In this document: piece after piece, positions 56,196-64,000 of the stretch | Layout of the letters: the number at the start of each line of letters is the position of its first letter | How positions within the stretch are numbered: position 1 is the first letter of the stretch | Assembly: GCA_026874595.1 (NCBI GenBank) | Contig: CM049315.1 | Span: 17,505,664-17,569,663, forward strand | From: Sipunculus nudus | Lineage: Eukaryota > Annelida > Sipuncula > Golfingiida > Sipunculidae | DNA: 64,000 nt | Direction: 5' to 3' | The notes under the pieces: generated by a model | The model's input: only the letters and a program-made list of their open reading frames with translations | What the model was told of the DNA's origin: nothing | Database searches by the model: none | Position numbers and translations under genes: made by a program

Positions 56196-58478
56196 ATGCT
56201 GCCCGGCCATTTCTCTGATGCCAGTTACGCCGACATGCAAACCCCAAACGCGCACTGCTATTCAGAAGGTCTAGCCATACGCGTGGATGAGCTTTTGTCC
56301 CTGGTGCAAACAGGTCTCAGGAGGAAAGACATCCAACACGTGTTGCAGGCCACCGATGAACTGTTAGGATCAAGACGACCGCCCAAACTAAAATGGAAAC
56401 ACGTTGTAAAGTTCCTGCTGGAAGACCATTGCTTGGCACCGGCGCGTGTTTTCACGTTAGTGGCCGATTTGTCAAATGCAACGGGGAGCAAGTCGAAACG
56501 CAACATGAGATCTGTCATTGAAACTCTGTTGGACGTGAAAACATCTCGTGTAGCTGTGTGCATGTGTACCGCGACTTTGACCCCTCCCTTCCTGCACCCG
56601 AGAACCCCGCTTCCACCGATGAGGGTGTTTCAACCGGACGCAACTCTGATACCGTTGGTGGAATCGGAACCAGGGACAATGTCCGCCGCGCTCGCCCTGA
56701 CCAATCTGCTGCGGGCATGGCGTGATTGGAAAAACAAGGTGGAAGAATGTAACGACTGGGACGTGAATCCGATCGTGACCGGTGACACGAAAGACGACAT
56801 CGCGGTTTGGCTGTTGTCAGCAGCCAGACACGTAGCCATGTGCATGACGTGCTGTCCGGCAAAGGTCACAGACGCAGGGAAGGCAGTGTTGCAGAGTAAG
56901 CCACACGGGAAACCACAGCTTATCGACCTGGTGCTGTCTCTGCTACAACGGGAGGCCATAGCTGACCGGGACAGTTACATGCAAGTGTTCATATCGGCGT
57001 GTGGCAAGTTTGCACGATACGGTGACCCTGTTTTGATTCTCTTCTGTGTCGTGATCAGGTACCTGATGTGCATGTGCCCTCCTGCACTGAAGAACCGGAA
57101 AGGCGGCCGGGGACAGCTTGTGAACCACGACGCTTCCAAAACGTTGCTGGTCGACGAGGTGTTGGTTAAACCAAAGTCTCTACCACCTTTGAACGCGATG
57201 CCTGACTACGCCATCGACCGCACAACCAGACGGGGCAGGACGGGACGCAGCGTCCCACAGCCACCAGGGTTGGTTACCGAGCGTGCAGCAGACCCCACCC
57301 ACTGTACAGAGTTTTACGGTGCCCGGTGGAAACGTTCGCACCAGTCGATGGAACATTACGCCGAATTTTATCCCGTTATAACAAACCAGTGGGTGTGTAC
57401 CAGACCGAAGCGGTTACGCAAGAGCCACACACGCGGGGGTGGAAACCCTGCGACAGAGGTATGCAACCGACTTAGGAAATGTTTCCCATCCATGACCCAA
57501 CCATGTGACAGCGACGTTTACGGGCTTTCGTTGCCCAAGTGTGATCGCTTTTCCCGGAAAAGGAAGCAAAAAGACACAGGTGAAGCAGACGCTAAACGCC
57601 CCAAATGCCACGAGGTAACATGTGGACCAGTTCGAATGACCCTTAACTGCAGATGTCCTGCTGACATACTGAAACAGCGTTTCACATCAATCACAGAACT
57701 AGAAGAGGTCATGAGCCGCCTGCCTCTGTTGCATGTGCCGCATCAGAAAACGAAATCGTTCACGAGAGCTGATTTGAAATCGCAGCAGGTGTTCAAAGGT
57801 CCCATGCTCTATCACGACGCAAAACAATTGGCGTTCAGGCACGCAGCCATGAACATTTTCCTCGGGGACAAGCACACTCCGGGCTGCGTAGAGTTTTTCT
57901 GTAACGGCGTTATGTCGTACATGCAGACCAACCTGCATATTGCCTTCGGATTGGAATACTCTTACGTATGCGGCAGCCACCACACATTTTACAACCATTT
58001 TGCCGACGGTGGGCCAACGGGATGTTTTGTCATTGACCATAACGAGCTAGGTCTCGCGCCCCTGCACAAACTGTCGGCTGACGACGCCAAACGCTTGCCG
58101 CTATCTTTATGGCTTCATTTGGCCTACCGGTTTGTTCTGCGGATCGGTATATCACCTCAAAACACGTTGTTGGTGGACCGCAACACGGCCTTCGCCAATG
58201 CAACCTTTCTCAACGAAAGGAGACTCCCCGTGCCCTACACAGCAGATCTGACTGAATGCCTGATGGGAAAGAACATACCACAGGATGTGGCCAAAGTTAT
58301 GAAAGAAACTGTGTCGAAGTACAAGACTGAACTGGCCGTCAAACTAAGACGTGCGTTCAAACCGGGATCACAGACGTTACAAAACATATATAAACTGGCA
58401 GAGATGATGAAAGTAGATATACCGGAGTACGTAACCGGCACGGCTGAATTCATCAGCAATTTGATCGAAGCCTCCTGA
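56196..58478 (+). CDS. Unknown 760-aa protein, possibly with a kinase-like C-terminal fold
   Basis: Not firmly recognised. ATG 56196 is used; GTG 56184 is the longest frame. The N-terminal 320 residues are helical and Cys-rich. A basic, polar linker (about 320-480) includes KRKQKDTGEADAKRPK, a likely nuclear localisation signal. The C-terminal 250 residues carry a pattern loosely like phosphoinositide-kinase-type catalytic cores: QVFKGP (Lys534) followed by a long helix, then RIGISPQNTLLVDRN (about 645-660) where such enzymes have a GDRHxxN loop. The key Asp-Arg-His is not intact, so activity is doubtful. Poly(A) signal at 58576. Confidence 0.6.
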   Translation: MLPGHFSDASYADMQTPNAHCYSEGLAIRVDELLSLVQTGLRRKDIQHVLQATDELLGSRRPPKLKWKHVVKFLLEDHCLAPARVFTLVADLSNATGSKSKRNMRSVIETLLDVKTSRVAVCMCTATLTPPFLHPRTPLPPMRVFQPDATLIPLVESEPGTMSAALALTNLLRAWRDWKNKVEECNDWDVNPIVTGDTKDDIAVWLLSAARHVAMCMTCCPAKVTDAGKAVLQSKPHGKPQLIDLVLSLLQREAIADRDSYMQVFISACGKFARYGDPVLILFCVVIRYLMCMCPPALKNRKGGRGQLVNHDASKTLLVDEVLVKPKSLPPLNAMPDYAIDRTTRRGRTGRSVPQPPGLVTERAADPTHCTEFYGARWKRSHQSMEHYAEFYPVITNQWVCTRPKRLRKSHTRGGGNPATEVCNRLRKCFPSMTQPCDSDVYGLSLPKCDRFSRKRKQKDTGEADAKRPKCHEVTCGPVRMTLNCRCPADILKQRFTSITELEEVMSRLPLLHVPHQKTKSFTRADLKSQQVFKGPMLYHDAKQLAFRHAAMNIFLGDKHTPGCVEFFCNGVMSYMQTNLHIAFGLEYSYVCGSHHTFYNHFADGGPTGCFVIDHNELGLAPLHKLSADDAKRLPLSLWLHLAYRFVLRIGISPQNTLLVDRNTAFANATFLNERRLPVPYTADLTECLMGKNIPQDVAKVMKETVSKYKTELAVKLRRAFKPGSQTLQNIYKLAEMMKVDIPEYVTGTAEFISNLIEAS

Positions 58479-58782
58479 TAAGACTTGTTAGAAATCATGT
58501 CACAACTGCCAAACTGGACATTTCAATATGTACAGACACACATATACACACAATGCAACATCAAAACCTGCATACAATAAATATATTTTGTTTAATGAAT
58601 AAATATCACATTGCACATTATGACTGTATGTGTTTGGTTTTATTTGGTTTGGTATCATGAGTGTTTTGTTTCATATAGGATACGACGAAAGTCAACGCGT
58701 CGCTGGTGCAGCAGCCATGAGTTCGAAGATGTCATGACTCTGTTTTATATCCCATAGATCCCGCGCGTTTGCCTCTTGTGCG
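58479..58782. other. 3' spacer between convergent genes
   Basis: Holds rightward AATAAA (58576-58581) and leftward AATAAA (plus-strand TTTATT, 58639-58644). No gene is seen. Confidence 0.6.
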
Positions 58783-61332
58783 TCAGCGTCGTTTACCGGA
58801 GGCGTGTAGTGTCGCCTGGATATCAGCGTGTGTGGTGAAAAAGCGGGCCCCACATATACAGCCTCCTCGAGAGCGTAAACCTCCCCCCCCTTCCCCCGGA
58901 CATAAATGTGACGGATCGGCCACAGACAGACACCGGACACGGTTCCCCGGATGGGCCAATTGGTGCGCCACAACAGCATATGCCACCAACCGAACCTTGT
59001 GCATGTGGCAGAGAAACCGTGTTTGCTTCAAATTGTCCAGACGAGATTGGTTTTCGGCATCACCTGACGACGTCTGCGCTTCCTGCGCCCGCAACTGCTG
59101 CAGCAGTTCCAGATACTGTTCCTGCATCACTGGGAACACATCCCCGAAGCGTTCCGCCTGTCGTGACCCCAGTGCTCCCATTTCCGATTTCAAAGTGCAG
59201 AACCTTTCAACGTCAGCACGTGCAGACGCGGGGACGCCCCTTGCAGACCAAACAGCGTGCATAACAAATCCCGCCCTGACGGGGCACGCTGTGTCCTCGT
59301 GCGAGTCCCTTGACATCCACATAGGGCCAAGTTGCAGGGACTTAGTCAGTTCTGAGGCCATCGATATGTTGACAGTTTCCAGCAGGGGCTCCCCGCAACT
59401 AACCTCCCACGCTTCAGCTACACGCGGGCGAGGAACACGGGACGGATCATACGGTGACCCGTCCCCAGACACAAGCCAACCATTTTGCAAATCGTCGGGG
59501 TTCACGTCTGCTCCCGCCTGCGCGGAAACAACCTCTCGGAAGAGCTGCACTGCTTTGACACATCGTCTGACGGCGAAAAGTCCTGACAAGATCTCTTGTC
59601 CCGCTACGCGGGGCTGCATGCAACAGGACAGGTCTTCTTTCGCCCTGCGCAATTTGCGCAACAGCTTTGCGTGCCTCGCCCTCACCAGTTTGCGGTGACG
59701 TTCGAAAACGCGCTCTCCCACCGATTTCTGGACGGAGTCTATGTCACATGACGTCATCTCCGTAACCAAGGTATCGATGTAATCATCAACGCAAGAACGT
59801 CCAGGACGTTCATTGTTTCCACATCCAACTGCTTGGTTGCCGACTCCATAACGCCTCCCTGTCACCCGCTCCAACATTTGCGCCAAACCCCCGTTGTTGC
59901 TACCATCCATGTTAATCCCTTTCAAGATGTCCCACGCAACAGCTTGTGGCGCGTCTTGGACTCCACGGTCCCTAGCTTTTTTTAACTGCTCCTTGATCCT
60001 AGTCTCGTGTTTGCGGGCTTCAAGCTCGGCCTGAGCGTCCATGGCCGCAAACTCGTTCCCCACGAGCTCTTCAACAGTCAACCCGTAGACGGGAACCGTG
60101 TACATGAGAACGGCATTGCCCGCGTAATGACCCTCGGTTTGCACGTCAGTGTCACCGCGTTCACCACACCATCTAAAAATATCAGCCGAATTCCGCCAAT
60201 GCGAGTCTATTTCCGAACGGGCGCGCCTCATGTTTTCCAACAACAGACGGGTCTTTTCTGCCACATGACTGTTACCCAGTCGCAGCTCCTTGAGGAGCCT
60301 GTCGTCTGCGCCAGAGGTGTTCCCGAAACCACAGTAATACCTGTCTTCAGTGGGGTCGACAGTGTTTATAGGACGTGGAGAACCGGCAGCCAGTGCCATG
60401 TCAGGAGCGTTAGGCAACTGGTTGACCGCGGCCACACGTTCGCCATCACCTGCAGGAGCAGCTCCATCTCTGCTTCGCTCCCGTTGACATGACCCGCTTC
60501 CTGCCGGCACATTTAACGTCTGGAAAAGATCATGCCCCGTGTCACATGACACAATATGAGAACAGTTACTGGCACCTAACTTGGTTTGTTCAGGTGGGTC
60601 GGCCCCTGCACGGGACCCATCTTGCGCGAGGGAATACGCAAAGGCCTGAGCAGAAACACATGCTAAACAACCCAGGCTCATATCCAACAGGTGGGGAGGC
60701 AATACCCAAACTGAAACAAACAGTTTCGCACATACTTCCTCTAGCTCTCCGAGGGCGGTAATAACCTCTTCCAGGGGTGTGCTGTAAAAAGCGAAATCAA
60801 GGTCCCAACAGCATTTCTGCATCTCGTGCACCGTCCATGCAGTGTTACTGCCCGTTGTGTGCCAAAACCGACAGTCCTCTGTCCGAAGCACAGAACGGAA
60901 GTATTTCTGACACAGCGACTCAACCTGCTGTTCCGTCAAGCCCTGGTTTCTACCACACCTCGCGTCTCGCTGCATGTCTTGAGAGTTACGAACGTATTCT
61001 TCCAGACAGGAAGCAACGTGATCCATCTCGAGGGACAGTCGCGGCAAGAGCAAGGACAGTCCGTACGTGACACGCGATAAAGAACAATGCAGACTTTCGC
61101 GTACAAAAAATGACATTTCCTTTGCCACACACGCGTTTGACCGCAAGCGTGGCAAACTCTGAAGCATAAGATCAGGATACACATGTTTTGATACGTTCAC
61201 ATCGATCAGCGCCGTCAACGTGTCCGCCCACAACCTGAGCCACTCTGTAGAATCCGCGCATTCGAGCGGGTGCCCGACAGCTACACCGCGCTCCTGCACC
61301 GTGTGTGCCGATCGGTCGTCTGAGGAAGCCAT
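58783..61332 (-). CDS. DNA packaging terminase subunit 2, UL28-like
   Basis: The 849-aa protein fits the second terminase subunit, which recognises packaging signals and docks the motor. Its size is near the family range of about 680-850 aa. About residues 170-240 show a family-like run: a Cys/aromatic helix (MQKCCWDLDFAFYS), then a LPPHLLDM segment leading directly into CLAC (222-225), where UL28 proteins have a Pro-Pro then CxxC site. A polar, variable region (about 250-320) follows, and then long helices including an Arg/Lys-rich one (RKLVRARHAKLLRKLRR). ATG 61332; the divergent gene begins 76 bases away. A portal protein is the alternative, since no other portal candidate is seen in the window. 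Confidence 0.5.
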   Translation of the reverse strand: MASSDDRSAHTVQERGVAVGHPLECADSTEWLRLWADTLTALIDVNVSKHVYPDLMLQSLPRLRSNACVAKEMSFFVRESLHCSLSRVTYGLSLLLPRLSLEMDHVASCLEEYVRNSQDMQRDARCGRNQGLTEQQVESLCQKYFRSVLRTEDCRFWHTTGSNTAWTVHEMQKCCWDLDFAFYSTPLEEVITALGELEEVCAKLFVSVWVLPPHLLDMSLGCLACVSAQAFAYSLAQDGSRAGADPPEQTKLGASNCSHIVSCDTGHDLFQTLNVPAGSGSCQRERSRDGAAPAGDGERVAAVNQLPNAPDMALAAGSPRPINTVDPTEDRYYCGFGNTSGADDRLLKELRLGNSHVAEKTRLLLENMRRARSEIDSHWRNSADIFRWCGERGDTDVQTEGHYAGNAVLMYTVPVYGLTVEELVGNEFAAMDAQAELEARKHETRIKEQLKKARDRGVQDAPQAVAWDILKGINMDGSNNGGLAQMLERVTGRRYGVGNQAVGCGNNERPGRSCVDDYIDTLVTEMTSCDIDSVQKSVGERVFERHRKLVRARHAKLLRKLRRAKEDLSCCMQPRVAGQEILSGLFAVRRCVKAVQLFREVVSAQAGADVNPDDLQNGWLVSGDGSPYDPSRVPRPRVAEAWEVSCGEPLLETVNISMASELTKSLQLGPMWMSRDSHEDTACPVRAGFVMHAVWSARGVPASARADVERFCTLKSEMGALGSRQAERFGDVFPVMQEQYLELLQQLRAQEAQTSSGDAENQSRLDNLKQTRFLCHMHKVRLVAYAVVAHQLAHPGNRVRCLSVADPSHLCPGEGGGGLRSRGGCICGARFFTTHADIQATLHASGKRR

Positions 61333-61408
61333 AGTGTTTCACCGATTGTTCTTTTTTTTTGAAAGTCAACTCAGGCCGGACATCGGCCTCCGATCACCCA
61401 AATAAGGC

Positions 61409-62704
61409 ATGGCGGACAGAAACCTTAGGGTTGTACCCCTGTCTCCGTGGACCACATTCAACACACAGGAACAGACCCTGTCGCATGACCATGCGTCTGC
61501 CGGTTGCAAACGTTCGGATAACGTGAACGTCAATGCAATAAAGAGCGCCCTTACAGTATGCTCATACAACCTCGGGGCCCCTGTGTCGATCATCCCGACA
61601 GGACTGTCGAAGCGTGAAGACGGGACACGTTCACGTCTACCTGACGGTTCAGAACGCAGAGAAGGGTTTATGGTAGTGTCATGCCCAGGAAACACGCACA
61701 AAGCACGAGAAGTTCCCGCCAACTCCAACACAAGCCTTCCAATGGTCGTGAAGGTGGAAGAAGAAGGCGTACAAGCTTTGACACTGGAACATTCACTTTT
61801 CCCAGACAACCCTGATGAAATACCTGATAACTGCAACGGGGAAAAATATTCAACAGACCAGCGTTGCAAACTGCGCCCTGTCACACAGGACAACCAAGGA
61901 CCACCGGCGCGCGCTATACGTGTCGCAGCCCGTAACCCCTTAGCTCAAGTGGTTGGAACTCCCCATACGTTCAAACACGCAAACAGTTGGATGTCACTAA
62001 GCGCACGCCGCGGAATAGTCGAACATCTGGTCGATGCCGCCGGCTTCAAGAACATACCCGTATCAGAGGGTTTGTCAGAGGCATTGCGGGTGGTTTACAC
62101 GGAGGCCCGCTGCACCCTACCAACGTGTGTCGCCTCAGCGTATATGCGGAAGTCGTCGCGTATGCAAGGGACTTCGCATCCACGTGGACTTGTCGCCCTG
62201 CCAGCGAAATTGTTCGACGTAAGCTTAGCGGTCACAAATCACGTTCGTTTACTGGAATGTTTCAACATTGTTCTTTTCATGTACGAATTTCTGCAGCAGG
62301 CCAGAGATCCCTCCCAGTTACCGTCACAACGTTTTGCTTTCGTGTCAGGCGACAGAAACGAACAGCTCCACTGCGAAGACCTGCTCGTCAGATTACCGTG
62401 CATGCTGTGCTTGTTGGCGCTGCACAACCGCGTGTGGAACCCGGACTTGGTCAGCGCCGACCTGAACGCCATGGAAATCGCACGTTCAACAGCATGGGAC
62501 GTAGACCAGGACCCACCCAACCCTGATACATTGAGCGTGGGAATGGACGCACTGCCAGACGGCCCATGCGTGTACGTGGACGACCTGCCTTCTGACTGTT
62601 TTTTACAGGGCGTGTTTACCAACCGGTTATCGCACGTGACGTGCCAGATAACAAACCGCTTGTATATGATTCAAAACATCGCGGACCACTGCCATTTCGA
62701 ATGA
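61409..62704 (+). CDS. Unknown 431-aa protein
   Basis: Not recognised. ATG 61409, 76 bases from the divergent terminase-like gene. The N-terminal 190 residues are polar and probably flexible. The C-terminal 240 are compact, with several Cys and a hydrophobic helix (HVRLLECFNIVLFMYEFL, about 288-305). The stop codon overlaps the next ATG in ATGA (62701-62704), so the two genes are translationally or transcriptionally linked. Confidence 0.65.
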   Translation: MADRNLRVVPLSPWTTFNTQEQTLSHDHASAGCKRSDNVNVNAIKSALTVCSYNLGAPVSIIPTGLSKREDGTRSRLPDGSERREGFMVVSCPGNTHKAREVPANSNTSLPMVVKVEEEGVQALTLEHSLFPDNPDEIPDNCNGEKYSTDQRCKLRPVTQDNQGPPARAIRVAARNPLAQVVGTPHTFKHANSWMSLSARRGIVEHLVDAAGFKNIPVSEGLSEALRVVYTEARCTLPTCVASAYMRKSSRMQGTSHPRGLVALPAKLFDVSLAVTNHVRLLECFNIVLFMYEFLQQARDPSQLPSQRFAFVSGDRNEQLHCEDLLVRLPCMLCLLALHNRVWNPDLVSADLNAMEIARSTAWDVDQDPPNPDTLSVGMDALPDGPCVYVDDLPSDCFLQGVFTNRLSHVTCQITNRLYMIQNIADHCHFE

Positions 62705-63837
62705 CTTATCCGCGACAGAAACACAATAACATGGCTCAATGCGAAGCCATTTCGAACTTAGACACCGGCGTTCCCGGCGCTGCTGTCACCGTCGCAATGT
62801 ATTCAAGCACCGGTGGGAATTTCCGAGCCGTCGTTTACGACTCAGAGGGGACGTGTGTCGTGTTAAACGTTTCCGATGGTCAACAAATCGAACAGTGGGC
62901 ACCCGGAGAATGGTACCGTGTGTCTGGCAATTTCAAGCGTATCTGCAACGGCCTTGTTTTGAGTGTGAAAGGATTCGTGTGGGAGCGTCACCATCCGCCT
63001 ACCAGTTGGTCGGAACTGACGTCTCAACAGCTCAATCTGAGGCGGTTACGTATAGCAGAAACCTGTAAAGAATTACTGACAAAAGACCAGCACGAAAACG
63101 GCACCTCATTCTGTGACATACCAGCCCCCGGCCGGTTTAAGTGTCACGTGGACGAGCACATAACAGTCGTCGGTCGCGTACAACTAATAGAAGATTCTGA
63201 AACTAGTAAATCAAAAAGGAAGATACGTACTCTCACAGCCGTTTTACCGGAAGGGGCATCTTTCGAGTGCGTCTTGTTCGACCCACCCGAACAATTTCCA
63301 CACATGCAAGAACCAGCGGACCTGCTCCTCCTCGTACGTGACACCTTGCTGACGAAAAGAAACAACACTTACCGCTTGTGTCCCCGTCTCTCGTGGCACG
63401 CTGTGATAGTACCAGCCGCACAAACTCATGACTTTTTCGTTGCCAGGTATGGTGACGTGGGCGATGACGCGCAGCATGACACGCAGCCTCCCGGTCGTAC
63501 ACCATCATTCTTTAACCCCGCAGCCGTCCCCTGCAACGGGAAAATAACACATGTAACACACCCAGGCGACACACAAAAATGGGAAGGTCTCTGCAAGGTC
63601 ACATTACACCTGACGGAGAAATACGGTGACTGTGAAAAGGGAGCATCATTTGAATTGAGGTGCGACCCGTCGATGCTGTCGGACGCCGAAGTCCTCCCTC
63701 CTTTCTGTGAACTTTCGTTGGACGACGAATGCGACAGCGAAATTATATCACAAATCGTGCCGCCAGCCGACGTGTCCTGTTACTTGTACGGAGACGTCAT
63801 TTGCGCGCTGGGGCTTTCAATCGACGCACAGGACTAA
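62701..63837 (+). CDS. Probable three-OB-fold single-strand DNA-binding-like protein
   Basis: The 378-aa protein reads as three successive beta-barrel domains. The first is about residues 15-100 (VTVAMYSSTGGNFRAVVYD ... EWYRVSGNFK ... LVLSVKGFVWE). The second is about 155-260 (ITVVGRVQLIED ... FECVLFD ... LCPRLSWHAVIV). The third is about 280-370. Each has the alternating strands, central GxV turn and final strand pair of OB folds, as in RPA large subunits and other ssDNA-binding proteins. This is a fold guess from pattern, without a diagnostic motif. ATG 62701 overlaps the previous stop; Met at 62731 has a better context and may be the real start. No poly(A) signal is seen before the window ends. 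Confidence 0.55.
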   Translation: MTYPRQKHNNMAQCEAISNLDTGVPGAAVTVAMYSSTGGNFRAVVYDSEGTCVVLNVSDGQQIEQWAPGEWYRVSGNFKRICNGLVLSVKGFVWERHHPPTSWSELTSQQLNLRRLRIAETCKELLTKDQHENGTSFCDIPAPGRFKCHVDEHITVVGRVQLIEDSETSKSKRKIRTLTAVLPEGASFECVLFDPPEQFPHMQEPADLLLLVRDTLLTKRNNTYRLCPRLSWHAVIVPAAQTHDFFVARYGDVGDDAQHDTQPPGRTPSFFNPAAVPCNGKITHVTHPGDTQKWEGLCKVTLHLTEKYGDCEKGASFELRCDPSMLSDAEVLPPFCELSLDDECDSEIISQIVPPADVSCYLYGDVICALGLSIDAQD

Positions 63838-63841
63838 CCTC

Positions 63842-63892
63842 CACGGAGAAGGGTCGGGATATTTGTAAATACTGCATTTTTCAGTCTCCGTG
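63842..63892. other. Hairpin after the last gene
   Basis: CACGGAGA (63842-63849) and TCTCCGTG (63885-63892) form an 8-bp perfect inverted repeat with a 35-base loop, five bases after the stop codon at 63837. It may be an mRNA 3' structure. The remaining 108 bases to the window end hold nothing recognisable. Confidence 0.45.
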
Positions 63893-64000
63893 TAAGACGG
63901 TGTAACAGTTCATTACATTTTACCCGGAATAGTGACACGATTTCAGTGCTGAGGGCGACCCGTTTGGCTAACGACCAGAGCATCGCGCGGTTTGTATTTC

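Overview
The window is a contiguous piece of a large double-stranded DNA virus of the order Herpesvirales, or of an intact endogenous copy of one. Family-level marks are: the C-terminal part of a UL5-type helicase; a very large UL36-type tegument protein with an internal C76 cysteine protease domain (catalytic Cys and Asp-Ser-His visible); a UL52-type primase with an Asp-x-Asp motif; a UL12-type alkaline nuclease fused to a UL13-type kinase; UL32- and UL31-type packaging and nuclear egress proteins in the herpesvirus order; a UL28-type terminase subunit; and a probable major capsid protein. Identity is carried by motifs, size and order, so the virus is divergent. An invertebrate-virus (malacoherpesvirus-like) relative is plausible, but that is inference. 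All large frames are open and genes are packed on both strands with poly(A) signals close behind, so nothing looks decayed. No DNA polymerase, UL15-type ATPase, protease/scaffold, gB or clear portal gene is visible here.

Layout. 1-1972: 3' part of the helicase gene. 1973-6319: a 4.3 kb stretch with no credible protein gene. It holds two tRNA genes, a CCAAT/CRE/TATA promoter in front of ORF-free sequence, and an element with inverted repeats of about 260-300 bp, each carrying an inward-pointing core promoter. Inside that element are G-rich repeats and eight copies of a 105-106 bp palindromic repeat. 6320-23899: a divergent pair, an unknown 513-aa protein and the 5327-aa tegument protein. 24032-27295: three leftward genes, including a stand-alone half of an SF1 helicase. 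27508-31593: a small rightward gene with a 68-bp duplication over its 3' end, then UL31-like and UL32-like genes. 31835-36652: the primase and a divergent helical protein. 36830-39454: the kinase-nuclease fusion. 39805-43626: four leftward genes, at least two encoding multi-pass membrane proteins. 43898-48766: the capsid protein candidate. 49120-53795: a small gene, a protein resembling an inactivated B-family polymerase (UL8-like) and an unknown gene. 54352-58478: a protein with a duplicated domain and an unknown 760-aa protein. 58783-63837: the terminase-like protein, an unknown protein and a protein that looks like three OB folds.

Together the genes cover helicase-primase function, DNA processing and packaging, nuclear egress, capsid and tegument. 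Many start positions given here differ from the longest open frame, because the longest frame often begins at GTG, TTG or CTG; I used the first ATG compatible with neighbouring genes. Homology statements come from reading motifs by eye; no database or structure search was run.
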